Source of the DNA: JAMXLO01 sp963812075
GTDB lineage: Bacteria > Pseudomonadota > Alphaproteobacteria > Acetobacterales > Acetobacteraceae
Direction of reading: 5' to 3'
Assembly: GCA_963812075.1 (NCBI GenBank)
Contig: CAWETN010000018.1
Coordinates: 310,001 to 374,000 of the forward strand
Length of the DNA: 64,000 bases
Shown: positions 9,871 through 18,400 of the stretch, in pieces
Position numbering within the stretch: position 1 is the first letter of the stretch
Layout of the letters: every line of letters starts with the position of its first letter
Program-made: the position numbers and the translations under genes
Notes under the pieces: generated by a model
Told to the model about the DNA's origin: nothing
What the model saw: only the letters and a program-made list of their open reading frames with translations
Databases searched by the model: none

Positions 9871-10681
9871 GGAGACAGCAAGCGAGACGCCGAACAGGCG
9901 CCAGCCGCCAGCACGATCGCCGGTCCCGACGGGAAGATTGGCGTGATACGAGATCAGCAGGCCGGCGACCGACGCGAGCGCGCCGAACACGATCGCCAGC
10001 GCCATCGACGCCGCCACGCCCAACCCCCAGCAGCGCGAAGCGGCGGCCGGCAACAGCATCGGTCCCGAGCGCCAGCAGCGTGCCGAACGCCTGGAAGCTG
10101 GCGACGAGTGCCAGCACCACAAGGACGACGAACACCGCTCGGTACGGCGCGCGCATACCGGACGCACGCAGGAATGCCGCGATCGAAGCCGCCGACCGCG
10201 AACGGCCGGTACAGCGCGGCGACCACCAGCAGGATCACGCTGGCGATCGTCGCAATCTGCACCAGCGCCGGCCGATCGATCGCCAGCACGGTGCCGAACA
10301 GCACGCGCATGACATCGACGTTGCTGCCGCGCCACGCCACCAGCAGAACGCCGAGAGAAAGGGCGACGAGGTAGAATGCCACCAGCCCGGCGTCGCGGCG
10401 CGAACGTCCGCCGGCAGCCAGGCTGGACAGCAGCGGCGACGGCGAGTCCACTTGCGAGGCCACCGGCCGACAGCCAGGCCGGTGACGGCCCGGCGATACA
10501 GGAAGCCGATCGCCGCGCCCGGCATCACCGCGTGTCCGAGAACATCGCCGTCGAGACTCATCTGTCGCAGCACGAGCATTGTGCCGATGACACCGTTGGC
10601 GAGCGCGAGCGCAATGCACGCCACCAGCGCGGCCCGCATGAACCCGAGCGTCTCGAACGGGGCGATCAGCAACGCGTGCAC
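9802..10681 (-). pseudogene. metal ABC transporter permease (ZnuB/AztB-like), multiply frameshifted
   Basis: Pieces from all three minus frames give a hydrophobic ABC-3 family permease: PFETLGFMRAALVACIALA, GVIGTMLVLRQMSLDGDVLGHA (a family hallmark), then LVAFYLVALSLGVLLVA, VVAALYRPFAVGGFD, VFVVLVVLALVASFQAFG and LLISYHANLPSGPA. GTG at 10681 is a likely start and overlaps the end of the ATPase gene. Frame changes fall near 10440, 10165, 10070, 9945 and perhaps 9890; at least one is a net minus one rather than plus one. Membrane-protein character survives throughout, so function could be intact in the organism. Confidence 0.68.
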
Positions 10682-10682
10682 G

Positions 10683-11342
10683 TCATCGAACCGCCATCTC
10701 CCGCAGAGCGAGCTCGGTCGCATCCCACGCGATGCAGCGCTGGGCCAGCACCAGCGTCGATGGGAAGCGCGCCCTGACAAGGTCCAGGTCGTGCAGCACC
10801 GCGACGACCGTCCGTCCCTCGCGATGCCATTGCCCGATAAGATCCAGCAGCATCGAGGTCGTCGCGGCGTCGACCGCGGCGAATGGCTCGTCGAGCAGAA
10901 CGACGGCCGCGTCCTGCATCATCAGTCTGGCGAACAGCGCCCGCTGCAGCTCACCCGCCGACAGCTCGCCGACCCGGCGCTGGAGCCGCTGCGTCAGCCC
11001 GACCGTCGCCGCGGCCGCGATGGCCTTCGCCCGCAGCACCGGTCCGGGTGCATGGAACGCGCCGATCTCCTGCCAGCCGCCGAGCATGATCAGCTCCGCG
11101 ACCGTCAGCGGGAAGTCGGCGTCGAGGAATGCGCGCTGCGGCAGGTAGGCCAGCCGTTGCGCCGGGGCGCGTTCGATGCTGCCGCCGGTCGGCCGCACGG
11201 TTCCGGCGATCGCCGCCAGCAGGGTGCTCTTGCCCGCGCCATTGGCGCCGACGACCGCGGTCAGGCTGCCCGGTGCGAACTCGCCGCTGACCGAATCCAG
11301 CGCCAGTCGCCGCCCGTAGCGGACCGTTACATTCCGTAGCAC
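10683..11342 (-). CDS. metal ABC transporter ATP-binding protein (ZnuC/AztA-like)
   Basis: This is the cytoplasmic ATPase of a zinc/manganese importer. Walker A reads GANGAGKST (about residues 32-40), the signature motif LSAGELQRA is present, Walker B is VVLLDEP, and the H-loop is VLHDLDLV. The 219-residue length is normal. GTG at 11342 begins the first clear ATPase strand. It is the intact first gene of ATPase-permease-binding protein-repeat protein on the minus strand, diverging from the molybdenum hydroxylase genes. I saw no Zur-like regulator gene nearby. Confidence 0.88.
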   Translation of the reverse strand: MLRNVTVRYGRRLALDSVSGEFAPGSLTAVVGANGAGKSTLLAAIAGTVRPTGGSIERAPAQRLAYLPQRAFLDADFPLTVAELIMLGGWQEIGAFHAPGPVLRAKAIAAAATVGLTQRLQRRVGELSAGELQRALFARLMMQDAAVVLLDEPFAAVDAATTSMLLDLIGQWHREGRTVVAVLHDLDLVRARFPSTLVLAQRCIAWDATELALREMAVR

Positions 11343-11446
11343 GAGGCGGCCATCGGCGTTGTTCAGGAATATTGCCTTGCCCCCCGCGTCATGCTCACGT
11401 CAAGCCGCCGCCCCGGCGGGACTTTGCCCTTCATGGAGCGCACACC

Positions 11447-11908
11447 ATGATCAAACTCACTGTCAACGGCGCACCGCGCGAAGTCGATGCGGACGCCGAC
11501 ACGCCGCTTCTCTGGGTGCTGCGCGAATGGCTCGGCATGACCGGCACGAAATATGGCTGCGGCATCGCCCAATGCGGCGCCTGCACCGTGCATATCGACG
11601 GCGTTGCGACCCGTTCCTGTCAGGTGCCGGTCGGCTCGGTCGGCGATGCCGGCATCACCACGATCGAAGGCCTGTCGCCCGACGGATACAGTCATCCATT
11701 GCAACTTGCCTGGGTGCAGCACGACGTACCGCAGTGCGGCTACTGCCAGTCCGGCCAGCTCATGGCGGCCGCGGCGCTGCTGAAGGCCTCCCCCAACCCG
11801 ACCGACAGCGACATCGACGCCGCGATGACCAACATCTGTCGCTGCGGCACCTATCAGCGGATCCGCCTGGCGATCCACACCGCCGCCAGATCCGGTCGGA
11901 AGTCATAG
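11447..11908 (+). CDS. [2Fe-2S] subunit of molybdenum hydroxylase (isoquinoline 1-oxidoreductase alpha-like)
   Basis: This is the small iron-sulfur subunit of a xanthine-oxidase-family enzyme that passes electrons out of the molybdenum subunit. The plant-ferredoxin-type cluster uses Cys38, 43, 46 and 58 (CGIAQCGACT...RSC), and the second cluster uses CGYCQSGQ and NICRCGTY further on. ATG 11447 gives 153 residues, the family norm; longer upstream starts lack support. The large subunit follows after 11 bases with a GGGAG Shine-Dalgarno. An FAD subunit is absent, as in the two-subunit IorAB type that delivers electrons to a cytochrome or the respiratory chain. Confidence 0.93.
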   Translation: MIKLTVNGAPREVDADADTPLLWVLREWLGMTGTKYGCGIAQCGACTVHIDGVATRSCQVPVGSVGDAGITTIEGLSPDGYSHPLQLAWVQHDVPQCGYCQSGQLMAAAALLKASPNPTDSDIDAAMTNICRCGTYQRIRLAIHTAARSGRKS

Positions 11909-11919
11909 GGAGCGGCACC

Positions 11920-14073
11920 ATGAGCAAGAGAATGGCACTGCGTCGCCGGTCGTTTCTCGGCACGGTCGCTGCGGTCGGTGGTGGCCTTGCACTCGGCTGG
12001 CGCGTTCCTGCCTTTGCCGATGCCGGCGATCAGGAACTGGGCATCTGGGTGGTGATCGGCCCGGACGACACCACGACAGTGCGCATCGCCCGCTCCGAGA
12101 TGGGGCAGGGGACGTTCACCGGCCTTGCGCAGCTGGTGGCCGACGAGTTGGACGCCGACTGGCGGACTGTGCAGGCGGAGTATGTCGCACCGGACGTCAA
12201 TCTGGCGCACAAGCGCGCCTGGGGCGACATGTCCACGGGCGGCAGCCGCGGCATCCGCGGCTCGGTGGACTACGTGCGCAAGGGTGGTGCGGCGGCACGG
12301 GCAATGCTGCTCGCCGCGGCGGCGCAGCAGTGGAATGTTCCGGTGGCCGAATGCAAGGCGGCCAACAGCGTGATCACGCACGAGAAGACCGGCCAGCAAT
12401 TCAGTTACGGCGAGATCGCCGAGGACGCGGCGAAGCTGCCGGTGCCGACCGAGGTGACGCTGAAGACGCCGGCGCAGTGGACGATCATCGGCAAGAGCGT
12501 GCGCCGGCTCGACACGTTCCTGAAGCTGTCCGGTCGGCAGGTGTTCGCGATCGACGTGCAGCTGCCCGACATGCTGAACGCGGCGATCGCGCAGTGCCCG
12601 GTGTACGGCGGCAAGCTGCAATCCTTCGATGCCGACAAGATCAAAGCGATGCCGGGCGTGCGCCACGTCGTCCCGGTGGACGACAACGCGGTCGCTGTGG
12701 TGGCCGACAAGTGGTACCAGGCGAAGACCGCGCTCGCGGCGCTGCCGATCGTCTGGGACGAGGGTGCAGGTGCGACTGTCGACAGCGCCCAGATCGCCGA
12801 CCTCCTGAAGGGTGGGCTCGACGCGAAGGAGGCGGCGCTCGGCCAGAAGCACGGCGACGTGGAGGCGGGACTGGCCGGTGCGGCGAAGGTGATCGAGGCG
12901 GTGTACGCCGCGCCCTTCCTCGCCCATGCCACGATGGAGCCGATGAACTGCACGGCGAAGTTCGCCGACGGCAAGGTCGAGATCTGGGTGCCGTCGCAGA
13001 ACGGCGATGCTTCGCTCGCGTCGGCGGCGGAGGCGGGCGGCGTGAAGCTGGCGGACGTGAAGGTGAACAAGCTGCATCTCGGCGGCGGCTTCGGTCGGCG
13101 CGGCCAGCAGGACTACACGCGCCAGGCCGTGCTGATCGCCAAACAGGTGCCGGGCCGGCCGGTCAAGCTGATCTGGACCCGCGAAGAGGACACCACGCAC
13201 GACTTCTACCGCCCGATCACGCAGTGCAGGCTGCGCGGCGGGCTCGATGCGGACGGCAACGTGGTGGCGCTGCATGCGCGGCTGTCGGGGCAGTCGATCC
13301 TCGCCTACCTGATGCCGTCGCGCATGGAGAACGGCGTCGACCGCATCGCGTTCCAGAGCTGGACCGAGGAGGAGTTCGGCTACAGCGCGATCCCCAACCT
13401 GCTGATCGACCATGCGGTACGCAACACGCATGTGCCAGTCGGGTTCTGGCGTGGCGTCAACACCAACCAGAACGCCATCTACATGGAGTGCTTCATCGAC
13501 GAACTGGCGCACGCGGCGGGCAAGGATCCACTGGAGTTCCGCCGCGCGATGCTGAAGAAGAGCCCGAAGCACCTGGCGATACTGAACGCAGCGGCCGAGA
13601 AGGCGGAGTGGGCGAAGCCGCTGCCTGCCGGGGTGTTCCGCGGCGTCTGTCAGAACTACGGCTACGGCAGCTACACCGCTGCCGTTGCAGAAGTGTCGGT
13701 TTCGCCCAAAGGCGAGCTGAAGATCCATCGTATCGTGGCGGCGACCGATCCCGGCTATGCGGTCAACCCGCAGCAGATCGAGGCGCAGGTGCAGGGCTCA
13801 TTCGTCTTCGGGCTGAGCGCGGTGCTGTACGGCGAAATCACCATCGACAAGGGCCGCGCGGTGCAGACGAACTTCGACACCTATCCTGTCATGCGCCTGG
13901 CCGAGATGCCGAAGGTGGAAACGATCATCGTGCCGTCGGGCGGCTTCTGGGGCGGTGTGGGTGAGCCGACGATCGCGGTGGCTGGACCGGCGGTGCTGAA
14001 CGCGATCTTCGCCGCCACCGGCAAGCGCATCCGCACGCTGCCGCTGCGTCAGCACGACCTCGCGCACGCATGA
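11920..14073 (+). CDS. molybdopterin-binding large subunit of molybdenum hydroxylase (IorB-like)
   Basis: This 717-residue catalytic subunit binds a molybdenum-cytosine-dinucleotide-type cofactor and hydroxylates N-heterocycles or oxidises aldehydes. It begins with a twin-arginine signal (RRRSFLG, residues 8-14), so the complex is exported folded to the periplasm with its [2Fe-2S] partner. GVGEPTIAVAGPA near the C-terminus carries the conserved catalytic Glu, and LGGGFGRR is the cofactor loop. Its stop overlaps the ATG of the following cytochrome c gene by four bases, so the cytochrome may serve as electron acceptor as well as belonging to the sulfide dehydrogenase. Confidence 0.92.
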   Translation: MSKRMALRRRSFLGTVAAVGGGLALGWRVPAFADAGDQELGIWVVIGPDDTTTVRIARSEMGQGTFTGLAQLVADELDADWRTVQAEYVAPDVNLAHKRAWGDMSTGGSRGIRGSVDYVRKGGAAARAMLLAAAAQQWNVPVAECKAANSVITHEKTGQQFSYGEIAEDAAKLPVPTEVTLKTPAQWTIIGKSVRRLDTFLKLSGRQVFAIDVQLPDMLNAAIAQCPVYGGKLQSFDADKIKAMPGVRHVVPVDDNAVAVVADKWYQAKTALAALPIVWDEGAGATVDSAQIADLLKGGLDAKEAALGQKHGDVEAGLAGAAKVIEAVYAAPFLAHATMEPMNCTAKFADGKVEIWVPSQNGDASLASAAEAGGVKLADVKVNKLHLGGGFGRRGQQDYTRQAVLIAKQVPGRPVKLIWTREEDTTHDFYRPITQCRLRGGLDADGNVVALHARLSGQSILAYLMPSRMENGVDRIAFQSWTEEEFGYSAIPNLLIDHAVRNTHVPVGFWRGVNTNQNAIYMECFIDELAHAAGKDPLEFRRAMLKKSPKHLAILNAAAEKAEWAKPLPAGVFRGVCQNYGYGSYTAAVAEVSVSPKGELKIHRIVAATDPGYAVNPQQIEAQVQGSFVFGLSAVLYGEITIDKGRAVQTNFDTYPVMRLAEMPKVETIIVPSGGFWGGVGEPTIAVAGPAVLNAIFAATGKRIRTLPLRQHDLAHA

Positions 14074-14333
14074 GGGCTGGCGGCGTCGCGATGCTGGCTC
14101 TGGCGCTGGGCGCCGCGGCACCGCCGCCTGGTGCGTCGAGCTGTTCGGGCTGCCATGGCGGCGTGGCGCCGGTTCCCGTGCTGGCCGGGCGGGACGCGGC
14201 GGAGACCGTCACCGCGCTCGACGCGTTCCGTGCCGGGACCAAGCAGGCGACGGTGATGGATCGCATCGCCAAGGGCTTCTCCCACGACGAGTCGGTGGCG
14301 ATCGCCGCGTGGTGGGCGGGGCAGCCGAAGTGA
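14070..14333 (+). CDS. fccA: cytochrome c subunit of flavocytochrome c sulfide dehydrogenase (FccA-like)
   Basis: This 87-residue class I cytochrome c has a signal peptide (VAMLALALGAAA) and one heme site, CSGCH, at residues 25-29. The segment TVMDRIAKGFSHDE, with the probable Met ligand, is typical of FccA/SoxE cytochromes that dock on the flavin subunit FccB. The ATG overlaps the preceding stop (ATGA). Because it lies between a molybdenum hydroxylase and fccB it could take electrons from either; the TVMDRIAKGF match and the adjacent fccB make the sulfide dehydrogenase role more likely. Confidence 0.75.
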   Translation: MRAGGVAMLALALGAAAPPPGASSCSGCHGGVAPVPVLAGRDAAETVTALDAFRAGTKQATVMDRIAKGFSHDESVAIAAWWAGQPK

Positions 14334-14359
14334 AGGCGCGCGCGAACTCTATCTCCTCC

Positions 14360-14388
14360 TCCCCCCGCTCCCCTCCCGCAGGGGGAGT
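14360..14388 (+). repeat. CTCCC/GGGAG palindromic unit, REP-like
   Basis: A short C-rich tract followed by CTCCC-GCAGG-GGGAG (14373-14387) forms a hairpin between fccA and fccB and supplies the purine-rich stretch used as the fccB ribosome binding site. Two similar CTCCC...GGGGAG hairpins lie at 61558-61650. This resembles the extragenic palindromes common in GC-rich proteobacteria. The assignment to a repeat family is inference. Confidence 0.4.
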
Positions 14389-14392
14389 GGGC

Positions 14393-15649
14393 GTGTACCT
14401 GCCTGGCCGCCGCGCGGTGCTTGGGGCTGCTGCGCTTATGGCTGCCCCCTACTTCGCCCGCGCCCAGGCCGCGCCGCGCGTCGTGGTGGTCGGTGGCGGG
14501 TTCGGCGGCGCCACCGCCGCGCGCTGGCTGCGGCGTGCAGATCCGCAACTCAACGTCATGCTGGTGGAGCCTGGCACCACCTTCATCGCCTGCCCGTTCA
14601 GCAACGAGGTGATCGTTGGCCTGCGCGACATCGAGGCGCAGCGCTTCGACTATGCGGATATCGCGCGGAGCGGCGTGCGCGTGGTGCAGGCGAGCGCCAC
14701 CGCGATCGACCCCGTGCGGCGCAGCGTCACCTTCGGCGACAACCTCATCACCTACGACCGGCTGATCCTGTCGCCCGGCATCGACCTCGCCTGGGAGGCG
14801 CTGCCCGGCTACGACGAAGCGGCTGCACAGCGCATGCCGCACGCCTGGAAGGCGGGCGAGCAGACCCTGCTGCTGCGCCGCCAGCTGGAGGCGATGCCGG
14901 ATGGCGGCACGGTGGTGATCTCGTCGCCGCCCAATCCGTATCGCTGTCCGCCGGGTCCCTACGAGCGCGCCAGCCTGATCGCCTGGTATTTGAAGACCAA
15001 CAAGCCGCGCTCCAAGCTGCTCGTGCTCGACAGCAAGGACATCTTCTCCAAGCAGAAATTGTTCCGCTCCGCCTGGCAGGCGCTGTATCCGGGGCTGCTG
15101 GAATGGGTGTCGCTGTCCGATGGCGGCAAGGTCACCCGTGTCGATCCCGCCACCAACACCTTCGAGACCGACTTCGGCTCGCACAAGGCGGATGTCGGCA
15201 ATGTCATCCCGCCGCAGCGCGCCGGCTCCATCGCCGCGGCGGCGGGCGTCACCGACCGCACCGGCTGGTGCCCGATCGATCCGGTCACCTTCGAGTCGAA
15301 GCTGCAGCCCAACATCCACGTCATCGGCGACGCCGCGATCGCCGGCGCGATGCCGAAATCGGCGTTCGCCGCCAATGCCCAGGCGAAGGTCTGCGCCGAT
15401 GCCGTCGCGCAGTTGCTCGCCGGCCAGACACCAGCCGAACCGCGGCTGATCAATACCTGCTACAGCTTCGTCGCGCCGCGCACCGCGATCTCGGTGGCGG
15501 GCGTCTATCGGCCGGGGGACGGGCAGCTCACCGACATCCAGGGCGCCGGCGGGACCAGCCCGCTCGATGCGCCGGCCGAGCAGCGTGCCAAGGAAGCCGA
15601 GTACGCCGATGCGTGGTTCACGACGATTACCCGCGAAACGTTCGGCTGA
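14393..15649 (+). CDS. fccB: flavocytochrome c sulfide dehydrogenase flavin subunit (FccB/SoxF)
   Basis: This periplasmic FAD subunit oxidises sulfide to sulfur or polysulfide and passes electrons to the FccA cytochrome. A twin-arginine leader (GRRAVLGAAALMAAP) precedes the FAD motif VVVVGGGFGG. The redox-active cysteines expected in FccB are visible in FIACPFSNEV, YRCPPGPYERA and TGWCPIDP. A C-terminal FCSD flavin-binding region ends TITRETFG. I chose GTG 14393 because GGGGGAG lies just upstream; GTG 14387 or an earlier start is possible. The length of 418 is typical. soxX begins inside its last codons. Confidence 0.88.
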   Translation: MYLPGRRAVLGAAALMAAPYFARAQAAPRVVVVGGGFGGATAARWLRRADPQLNVMLVEPGTTFIACPFSNEVIVGLRDIEAQRFDYADIARSGVRVVQASATAIDPVRRSVTFGDNLITYDRLILSPGIDLAWEALPGYDEAAAQRMPHAWKAGEQTLLLRRQLEAMPDGGTVVISSPPNPYRCPPGPYERASLIAWYLKTNKPRSKLLVLDSKDIFSKQKLFRSAWQALYPGLLEWVSLSDGGKVTRVDPATNTFETDFGSHKADVGNVIPPQRAGSIAAAAGVTDRTGWCPIDPVTFESKLQPNIHVIGDAAIAGAMPKSAFAANAQAKVCADAVAQLLAGQTPAEPRLINTCYSFVAPRTAISVAGVYRPGDGQLTDIQGAGGTSPLDAPAEQRAKEAEYADAWFTTITRETFG

Positions 15650-16053
15650 TGCCTTCGCAGCGCTGCTGGCGGTGCCGATGATCGCGGCGGCGACCGATGC
15701 GCTGGACGTGCCGCTGACCGATGCGCCTGGCGATCCGGCGCGTGGGCGTACCATCGTCGAGGACCGTCAACTGAGCGCCTGCCTGCTGTGCCACGCCGGC
15801 CCGTTCCCCGCGCCGCACCTTCAGGGCATGATCGGGCCGTCGCTTGACGGATGTCGGATCTCGGCTCAGTCCCGGGCAGATCCGCCTGCGGTTGGTGGAT
15901 GCAAGGAAACTGAACCCCGACACGGTGATGCCGCCGTATTATGTGCTGGAGGGGCTCAACCGGGTGGGACAGGCGTGGCAGGGCAGGCCGGCACTCAGCG
16001 CGCAGCAGATCGAGGACGTGGTGGCGTTCCTGGCCACGCTGCGCACCCGATGA
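15609..16053 (+). pseudogene. soxX: SoxX monoheme cytochrome c, one frameshift
   Basis: SoxX pairs with SoxA and takes electrons when thiosulfate or sulfide is bound to SoxYZ. ATG 15609, inside the end of fccB, gives a signal peptide (basic start, then AFAALLAVPMIAAA). The heme site is CLLCH, and after a break the segment LNPDTVMPPYY carries the axial Met. The frame shifts at 15851-15853: deleting one T restores SLDGVGSRLSPGQI, the expected family sequence. The span is 1 modulo 3, as one insertion requires. Its stop overlaps soxY. I suspect a consensus error. Confidence 0.85.
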
Positions 16054-16484
16054 TGCGACGCCGCTTCCTGGTGCTGGGGGGCGCCGGGCTGATCGTGCCG
16101 CTGGCGCCTTGTGTCGCGCGCGCCACGCCGGCGCAGGTCGCGGCGCTGATCGCCGAGCTGGTGGGCGATGCACCGCTACAGGATGCGCGGGTGAAGCTCG
16201 ACCTGCCGGTAATGGTGGAGAACGGCAACTCGGTCGGCATGACGGTTAGCGTCGCCGCCTCAGTCGGCGCGGTGCGCAGTATCGACGTGTTCGCCGAAGG
16301 CAACCCGCTGCCGCACGTGCTGAGCCTGCGCTTCGGCCCGTGTGCCGGCGCGCCGCGCTTCGCCACGCGCATCCGGCTCGCCACGTCGCAGACGGTGATC
16401 GCGGTGGCGAAGCTCGCCGACGGCAGCTGCTGGCGCGACAGCGTGGACCTGTTGGTCACGCTCGCCGCGTGCATCGACAACTGA
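16050..16484 (+). CDS. soxY: SoxY sulfur-carrier subunit with atypical C-terminus
   Basis: SoxY carries sulfur intermediates on a C-terminal cysteine arm in the periplasmic SoxYZ complex. The start overlaps soxX (ATGA), and a twin-arginine leader reads MMRRRFLVLGGAG. The body (LDLPVMVENGNSVGMTVSV, then LRFGPCAGAPRFATRIRLATSQTV) matches SoxY. The usual end GGCGG is replaced: the protein ends LLVTLAACIDN, with Cys141 fourth from the end. The cysteine is kept, but the flexible glycines that let it swing are gone. The frame is clean and soxZ starts 7 bases on, so this is unlikely to be a read error. Confidence 0.88.
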   Translation: MMRRRFLVLGGAGLIVPLAPCVARATPAQVAALIAELVGDAPLQDARVKLDLPVMVENGNSVGMTVSVAASVGAVRSIDVFAEGNPLPHVLSLRFGPCAGAPRFATRIRLATSQTVIAVAKLADGSCWRDSVDLLVTLAACIDN

Positions 16485-16491
16485 GGGTGCC

Positions 16492-16812
16492 ATGGTCCGC
16501 GTGCTGATCAACGTGCCGAAGCAGGTGAAGCGGGGCGAGCCATTCGACGTGAAGCTACTGATCTCGCATCCGATGGAGAGCGGGCAGCGGCGCGACGCGA
16601 TGGGACAGGCGATCCCGCGCGATATCATCAACCGCTTCGTCTGCAGCTTCAACGGCGAGGAGGTGTTGCGTGCCGAGTTGTTCCCGGCGATCGCCGCCAA
16701 TCCGTTCCTGTCGTTCGTGGTGGCGGTGCAGGAGAGCGGCACGTTGACGATGACGTTCACCGATGACCACGACACGTTACAGACCGAGACGGCGAGCATC
16801 ATCGTCGCATGA
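16492..16812 (+). CDS. soxZ: SoxZ thiosulfate oxidation carrier partner
   Basis: SoxZ is the immunoglobulin-like partner of SoxY. The 106-residue length is standard, and the sequence VRVLINVPKQVKRGEPFDVK, then ISHPMESGQR and PRDIINRF, are recognisable family segments. It ends with the strand TETASIIVA. There is no signal peptide, as expected for SoxZ, which is exported with the Tat-tagged SoxY. It follows soxY by 7 bases and overlaps soxA by four. Confidence 0.93.
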   Translation: MVRVLINVPKQVKRGEPFDVKLLISHPMESGQRRDAMGQAIPRDIINRFVCSFNGEEVLRAELFPAIAANPFLSFVVAVQESGTLTMTFTDDHDTLQTETASIIVA

Positions 16813-17555
16813 TGTTGCGGCTCGCGCTGGCGGCGCTGCTGCTGATGGCTGCTGGAGAGAAGCGGTCCGGCTATGAGGACGCCAGTCCCGAAACCCGCGC
16901 CATGCAAGACGACGATGCGAGCAATCCCGGCTTCCTATGGGTGCAGCAGGGCGAGACGTTGTGGCACGAACCCATCGGCAGCGCCTCACGCAGCTGCGCC
17001 GACTGCCACGGCGACGCACCGGCGACGATGCGCGGCGTGGCGGCGCGCTATCCGCTGTTCGATGCCCGTCTGGGGCGGCCGGTCACGCTGATGCAACGCA
17101 TCGAGCAGTGCCGCGTCGAACGGCAGGGTGCGGCAGCACTGGCGCCTGAGAACGACGCGCTGTTGGGACTCGCGGCCTATATCGGCGTGCAGTCGCGCGC
17201 GCTGCCCGTGCAGGTTGCGACGAATGGGCCGGTACGGCCGTTCTACGAGGCGGGCAAGGCGCTGTTCAACGAGCGCGAGGGCCAGCTCAATCTTGCCTGC
17301 GCCCAGTGCCATGACGAGCTGGCCGGGCAGCGGCTGGCGGGCGCGATCATTCCGCAGGGCCATCCGAACGGCTATCCCGAATATCGGCTGGAATGGCAGG
17401 GCATGGGGTCGCTGGAGCGGCGCATCCGCAACTGCATGGTGGGCGTGCGCGCCGAACCATTTGCACCGGGTTCGCTGGAGATGACGGAACTGGAACTCTA
17501 TCTGGGCGCACGCGCCAATGGCCTGGCGGTGGAGACTCCGGCGGTGCGTCCCTGA
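16809..17555 (+). CDS. soxA: SoxA diheme cytochrome c
   Basis: SoxA with SoxX forms the c-type cytochrome that links a sulfur substrate to the SoxY cysteine. Two heme sites are visible, CADCH (residues 63-67) and CAQCH (164-168). Cys209 in RNCMVGVRAEPF is the catalytic/heme-ligating cysteine that becomes persulfide-modified. The signal peptide is short (MMLRLALAALLLMAAG). Both CxxCH motifs are present, so this is the diheme form. It is the last gene of the run; soxB and soxCD are not in this window. Confidence 0.93.
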   Translation: MMLRLALAALLLMAAGEKRSGYEDASPETRAMQDDDASNPGFLWVQQGETLWHEPIGSASRSCADCHGDAPATMRGVAARYPLFDARLGRPVTLMQRIEQCRVERQGAAALAPENDALLGLAAYIGVQSRALPVQVATNGPVRPFYEAGKALFNEREGQLNLACAQCHDELAGQRLAGAIIPQGHPNGYPEYRLEWQGMGSLERRIRNCMVGVRAEPFAPGSLEMTELELYLGARANGLAVETPAVRP

Positions 17556-17560
17556 ATGCC

Positions 17561-18340
17561 TCAGTGTCCGCACTTGTCGCTGTTCGCACCGCCGTTGAGG
17601 TACGGACCCAGGATGCGCGCGACCTGGCAGCTCGACAGCCGGCGATGCCCGCGTGCCGCAGGCTGGCGGTTCACGTTGATCGGCGTCGAACGGCCGGAGC
17701 CGGACGGAACCCGCAGCGTGCCTGCGCGGATCGCCCGCATGTAGAGCGGCACCGGTTCCAGCACACCGTGCAGGATGCGTGCGCCGGCCATTGCGACGCG
17801 GTCGCGGTAGTCCGCCGCGAGCATCGTGGTGTGGGAATGGTACAGCCCCACCGCGATGTTCCAGTTGCCGCCTGCCTCGTTACGGTTCAGCTCGGACAGA
17901 TAGCGCGCCGCGTAGTCGGCGTTCGCCGCCGGATCGAATGCCAGCTCCAGTGAGGCGAAGGCGCGCGGATGGATCGCCAGGTCCACCTGAAGGCAGCCGA
18001 CGTCGATGTATTTGTGGCGCGAGGTCTGCTGCGCCACCCAGGCGACCGCGGCGGCCTTGCTGTCGAGGAACAGGCCCGTGCCGTCGGCATCGATCGTCCA
18101 CGGCCAGGGGCGCACGTCGCTCATCGCGGTGATCGGCCGTCCGCTCTCGGCCCGCGCGATCGATTCGAGCAGGCCAGCTGGCAGATGATGGCGCTTCTCG
18201 GCTTCGACGATCGCAGCACTGCACAGCCCGCTCTGCGCGACCAGCCACTCGTCCGGCGGAACCGCCGGCTCCTCGGCCACGCCGTCGCGCAGCGACGCCA
18301 GCAGCAACGCGACCACAAGCAGGAAAGGACGGAGACGCAT
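17561..18340 (-). CDS. lytic transglycosylase (SLT domain)
   Basis: This is an exported peptidoglycan-cleaving enzyme. The ATG at 18340 gives a signal peptide MRLRPFLLVVALLLASL. The SLT core shows LPAGLLESIARAESGR with the catalytic Glu, then KYIDVGCLQVDLAIHP and AADYAARYLSELNR-like segments, with NIAVGLYHSH near the end of the domain. A basic, Ser/Arg-rich C-terminal ~60 residues has no domain I recognise. It is convergent with soxA, 5 bases apart, and divergent from the SDR gene. Confidence 0.85.
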   Translation of the reverse strand: MRLRPFLLVVALLLASLRDGVAEEPAVPPDEWLVAQSGLCSAAIVEAEKRHHLPAGLLESIARAESGRPITAMSDVRPWPWTIDADGTGLFLDSKAAAVAWVAQQTSRHKYIDVGCLQVDLAIHPRAFASLELAFDPAANADYAARYLSELNRNEAGGNWNIAVGLYHSHTTMLAADYRDRVAMAGARILHGVLEPVPLYMRAIRAGTLRVPSGSGRSTPINVNRQPAARGHRRLSSCQVARILGPYLNGGANSDKCGH

Positions 18341-18400
18341 CGCCTTGCAGCGGACCACAATTCCTGCTCGCCTGCATCAGCACAACGAGGCAACCGGCAG

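Noticed and set aside
11854..13728. 624-codon open frame antisense to the molybdenum hydroxylase large subunit
   Set aside because: It is Arg/His-rich, matches no family and lies opposite a clear conserved gene; long antisense frames are expected at this GC content.
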